This document shows, one piece after another, positions 60,960 through 64,000 of a stretch of DNA of 64,000 bases. This stretch comes from Capsicum annuum (taxonomy: Eukaryota > Streptophyta > Magnoliopsida > Solanales > Solanaceae): contig NC_061119.1 of the NCBI RefSeq assembly GCF_002878395.1, forward strand, positions 43,112,218 to 43,176,217. The letters run 5' to 3'. The position numbers and the translations under genes are program-made. The notes beneath the pieces were generated by a model that searched no databases, had not been told where the DNA came from, and worked only from the letters and a program-made list of their open reading frames with translations. Position 1 is the stretch's first letter. Each line of letters opens with the position of its first letter.

Positions 60960-61199
60960 GCCTACCATTTAGGGGAAACTTTGAAACTTTAAAATCCAGG
61001 GGGACTGAAAGTCGGCACCACATTGGTATTTCGAACCAGGATAAATCTTTGTGTTATTACGTTATGTTATGTTATTTACTTTCTTAATTTATTTAAATCT
61101 ATTCTATTTGTAAAGTGCATTGATCTGCAAGCAAGTCGACTGTGAGGAGTCAGTAGTCGACTCACAGAAAAATTTTAATTCATCCCCTCTTAAATTTCA
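60960..61199 (+). repeat. Copia 3' LTR, 5'-deleted (about 240 bases)
   Basis: From about 60970 (GGGGAAACTTTGAAAC) it follows the last quarter of the 5' LTR, including GTCGACTGTGAGGAGTCAGT. The first about 830 bases of the LTR are missing. A purine-rich stretch (AAAGAGGAGAAAGCAAGAAC near 60930) just before it may be the polypurine tract. Confidence 0.82.
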
Positions 61200-61204
61200 G
61201 GAAT

Positions 61205-61898
61205 ATGTGGTGAATATCTCTTTGAAAGTGATTGAGGTAGCTAGTTTTTATGGAGAAATACATAAATGATTGTGTTTTATGGCTAGTTCTCCTTGATTAA
61301 TACATGATGTTGTTTGATTATAGTGATAAAATGGAGTAGTATTCTAAAGGAGTGTAGGGTATAGGGTCTTATAGCTTAAGCTAGCACCTTTTTACCCCGA
61401 TTTAGGCTTTAACATGAAGAAAGTATACAGTTAAACTCAGGCTCATGTATTTATGCATTTTGCGGGGAAATTATAAGATTGGAAATGATGAAGTGTGGAA
61501 ATTGTAGCTGTAAGCATGGTTGAGAAGTGTCGCTAAATTTAAGGGGCTATTATACGTATCATGTGAGGTGGAAAACGCTTCTATTCTCCTATCCCACGAA
61601 AATATTATTTCGTGTCATATACCAATCTTAATTACGTCGATGATTCCTAAAAAAATCATGTCTTACATTGTTATGATCACATTCCATTGAACTCATGCCC
61701 AATATCATGCCTATGTTGAGTCTCAATATCTCATGATTCGTGCTTACACAATTTACTTGGTGATGTCATGAATCTCTTTTCTTTTGATGCCTATGTATGT
61801 AATGTTGAGGAAGTATTCCTAATGTGAATTTACATTCTTTATTCCGTAGTTCTAGAGTTTCAATAAGTTCCTACCCATTATTCGAGGATGAATGATTC
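61205..61898 (+). other. Internal region of the LARD-like element, right part
   Basis: About 0.7 kb with no recognised coding sequence, resuming the element after the nested copia. Confidence 0.6.
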
Positions 61899-61912
61899 CA
61901 AGGGGGAAAGAA
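61899..61912 (+). promoter_or_regulatory. Polypurine tract of the LARD-like element
   Basis: CAAGGGGGAAAGAA directly before the right LTR start TGTAACACC. Confidence 0.85.
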
Positions 61913-64000
61913 TGTAACACCTCACATTTTTTGGCTAAAATTTAAACCACCATTCCTACGTGTATAAAACCGAATCTAATGATCTCTATGTAAATATAAG
62001 TGTTATGATCATTTACCTAGTGCGTAAAGTGCTTTCGATATGAAAAATGTTCATAGGAAACACTTAGAGAAAAGTTGAATTGAGAACTTTGGTTATTGAC
62101 TCAATTTTGGTATTCAATCCTACAAGGGTCAAATTTATACGTGTATAACTTTTAGAATATATTGAGTTTTGGATCTTAAGACCCATCAGGTGAAATATAA
62201 TTGAGTCTTCTTTCCAACGCATTTGATTTCGCGAGCATTTTCACAAGCGAACCAGTGAGGGTCCGCGATAAAGGCGTGACACACCCTGAGTGCTCCGCGA
62301 TAAGAGTATGGCATGACCTATGTTAAGGGTATGGCACACCCATGTTCCCAGAGATGCTAAAAATCATGTTTCTCTTTAGTTTTTTTAGGGCAAACTATTC
62401 ATTACAGCATAAATCATCTTATAACTAATACTTATGTGTTTTCCCTCATTATATAACACAAATACATGATTTCTCTCCTCCTAAATTCTCAAGAACACCA
62501 ATAAGGGTTTTTCTCCAAAATTTAATCTTTCAATACCTCAAATTAAAGTTTTTCTTTCTTTCGTCAAAAAGGCATATTGAACACACCATATCTTAATGAT
62601 TATTATACTGTGTCAATTTACTTGTAATTTATGTATTTTTGAATAATTGATTTAAACTAGGGTTGAGGAGATTTAGTTGTGGAAGCTTTAAATTGGTTTT
62701 CTTTTGTCTTAAAGGATTCCTATGTGTGATTGGTGATATTTTAGATTGGAATGTGTCGTATTTAAATGGTGGTAGTGATAATTTGGTTTAACAATAATTA
62801 TGAGTTTGCAAAACTGAGTTATAAACCTAAATCCCCTTCGTATTTTGATGATTTTGAGCTAAATGCTTGAAAGGGTATAAATTTTTAAATATTGAATGTT
62901 ATGAATGACTGAAATTATGACTTTCAAGTCCTTTGAAAAAGCTTTGAATTAAACATAATGAATAGAGATGACACCCCATCTTTTTTAAATGTCAAAACTA
63001 TTAGAACTTTAAGACTTGCTTTAGATTTCTTATGCAATAGAATGATGAATATGAGAATGAAATTGAAAGATGGGGTATGGAGTCGATAGTATTTTATGAT
63101 AATACTTTCTTGGCATGATACGAACGACTTGCAAGTCTTAGAATGATGATACCAATATGAATATGCCTTAATAAATGACTCCATGATAATTTTATGTGAA
63201 AATATTTAAATTGAGCTCTAAAGGAAATTATAAAGCTTCACCTTGAAGGCGTAAGTCCTTGTGACCAATGCTCGAAACCTATGTTTGCCGGCATAGGAAT
63301 GTCGTAATTTAATTGGTGATGAAATAGTGTCCTTAACATGAGGATAGTCCTTAACATGAGGATAATATATATGGTAGCTTTAGACTATTGATGACTTTTG
63401 ACTTACCTCAGTACGTGTGTCCAACATGGATTGGGGCCCCTCCAATTGGTGACTACTGGACTCATATTTTTTGTGATTTATTAGATGACGGTGAAAGCTA
63501 CATAGCTTAGGAATAAATTTTAAAGGTTCATGTTTTTATGTTCCTTGTCCCCAATCCCGTACTTTATTATTATTTTTATTGATGATGAAAGTAAGTTTTA
63601 TGACTGATTTTATAAATGAATGTTTTACCCACTTTCCTAGGTTGCATGCCAGTACTCATTATACTAACCGTCTTCGGATGCTACATCATTTCATGATGTA
63701 GGTTCAGGGGTATTTTTCCATTGTTCTACCTAGCTTTAGGGTACTCATATTCTCTCTTGGACAGCTGGTGATAAGTGGTGAGCCCTCTATCATCCGTAAG
63801 GCAATTGTTCATTTCTCTTATGTTTTTAGTCTATTATTTTATGATTTTTATGGCATAGTCACAGTCGTATACTAACTTAGGAGTTATTCTTAAAGTTAGA
63901 GGCTCCGTAGATGATATTGGGTTTTAGTTTTTTATTTTGTTCTTAAGAGTTTGTATATTACTTGATTTCAAATGTTGAACTTCGTACCTTATGGACTCAT
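61913..64000 (+). repeat. Right LTR of the LARD-like element (cut by window edge)
   Basis: Follows the left LTR from TGTAACACC. In one stretch of about 126 bases (near 62592, against 50822) I counted roughly 16 differences, so the insertion is old. It has its own 20-base duplication (63329-63366). About 0.35 kb more is expected beyond the window. Confidence 0.9.
63329..63366. repeat. 20-base duplication in the right LTR only
   Basis: GTCCTTAACATGAGGATA occurs twice in tandem. The left LTR near 51830 has one copy. Confidence 0.85.

Larger units (their letters stand above)
55096..61199 (+). mobile_element. Ty1/copia retrotransposon nested in the LARD-like element
   Basis: Starts TGTTAACCTCC and ends AAATTTCA, flanked by GGTAT (55091-55095) and GGAAT (61200-61204), a five-base target duplication with one change. 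It contains a 1066-base 5' LTR, Met-type primer site, gag with two zinc knuckles, protease, integrase, reverse transcriptase, RNase H and a shortened 3' LTR. All coding parts are disrupted. The gag opening and integrase style recall Solanaceae copia elements of the SIRE or a related lineage; lineage is uncertain. Confidence 0.92.
50100..64000 (+). mobile_element. Large LTR retrotransposon without coding DNA (LARD-like), runs off right edge
   Basis: The left LTR (50100-52633) and right LTR (61913 to beyond 64000) are in the same orientation. A Met-type primer site follows the left LTR and a purine tract precedes the right one. The internal DNA, excluding the nested copia element (55096-61199), is about 3.2 kb, and I recognised no gag or pol in it. 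It is therefore non-autonomous or gutted. The LTR length and TGTAATACCC end resemble Ty3/gypsy LTRs. It sits in a LINE relic. Confidence 0.85.

Overview
The window is a stretch of plant nuclear DNA made almost entirely of transposable elements, with no convincing host gene. Several features point to a dicot and probably to Solanaceae: Ty3/gypsy, Athila and Ty1/copia relics, a CACTA element with DUF4218/DUF4216-type transposase relics, short TA-flanked MITEs whose ends read CTCC(CTCC)...GGAG, a 1.1 kb TRIM, and long AT-rich spacers. The family assignment rests on remembered sequence styles, not on a search. A run of 100 N (32837-32936) shows a draft assembly.

Layout from left to right. (1) <1-4561: the 5' part of a Ty3/gypsy element on the minus strand (protease and gag relics, tRNA-Met primer site, 2.5 kb LTR). 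(2) 4840-6620: a degenerate C-rich minisatellite split by an AT-rich insert. (3) 6677-19361: a 12.7 kb CACTA element with both terminal inverted repeats (TIRs), palindromic subterminal repeats, an AAA target duplication and two decayed genes, the DUF4218/DUF4216 transposase and a second Transposase_24-like gene. (4) 19.5-31.6 kb: AT-rich spacer carrying small non-autonomous elements. These are a Mutator-type element nested in a Stowaway-type MITE, a PIF/Harbinger-type element, a TRIM, another MITE, and two copies of a hAT-type element with 8-bp target duplications. (5) 32.3-33.5 kb: a C-rich inverted-repeat element containing the assembly gap. (6) 33.8-34.6 kb: LTR-like promoter DNA with a tandem repeat. 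(7) 34.9-36.1 kb: minus-strand copia gag/protease relic. (8) 36155-48219: an Athila element (minus strand) with a tRNA-Asp primer site, full gag-pro-RT-RH-IN relics, a 1.57 kb tandem repeat 3' of pol, an intact 3' LTR and a truncated 5' LTR. (9) 48.2-50.1 kb: copia primer-site/LTR fragment and a LINE reverse-transcriptase relic. (10) 50100->64000: a large LTR element with no recognisable coding sequence (LARD-like), whose left LTR holds a MITE missing from its right LTR. A degenerate but nearly full-length Ty1/copia element (55096-61199) is nested inside it.

The genes do not form a working pathway: every element with coding DNA is broken by stops, frameshifts or lost catalytic residues. Many of the damaging changes are G-to-A or C-to-T, as expected from long decay of methylated DNA. 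What the window does offer is a readable insertion chronology, with nested elements, target duplications, an empty site in a paired LTR and boundary overlaps. I saw no previously undescribed biological system.
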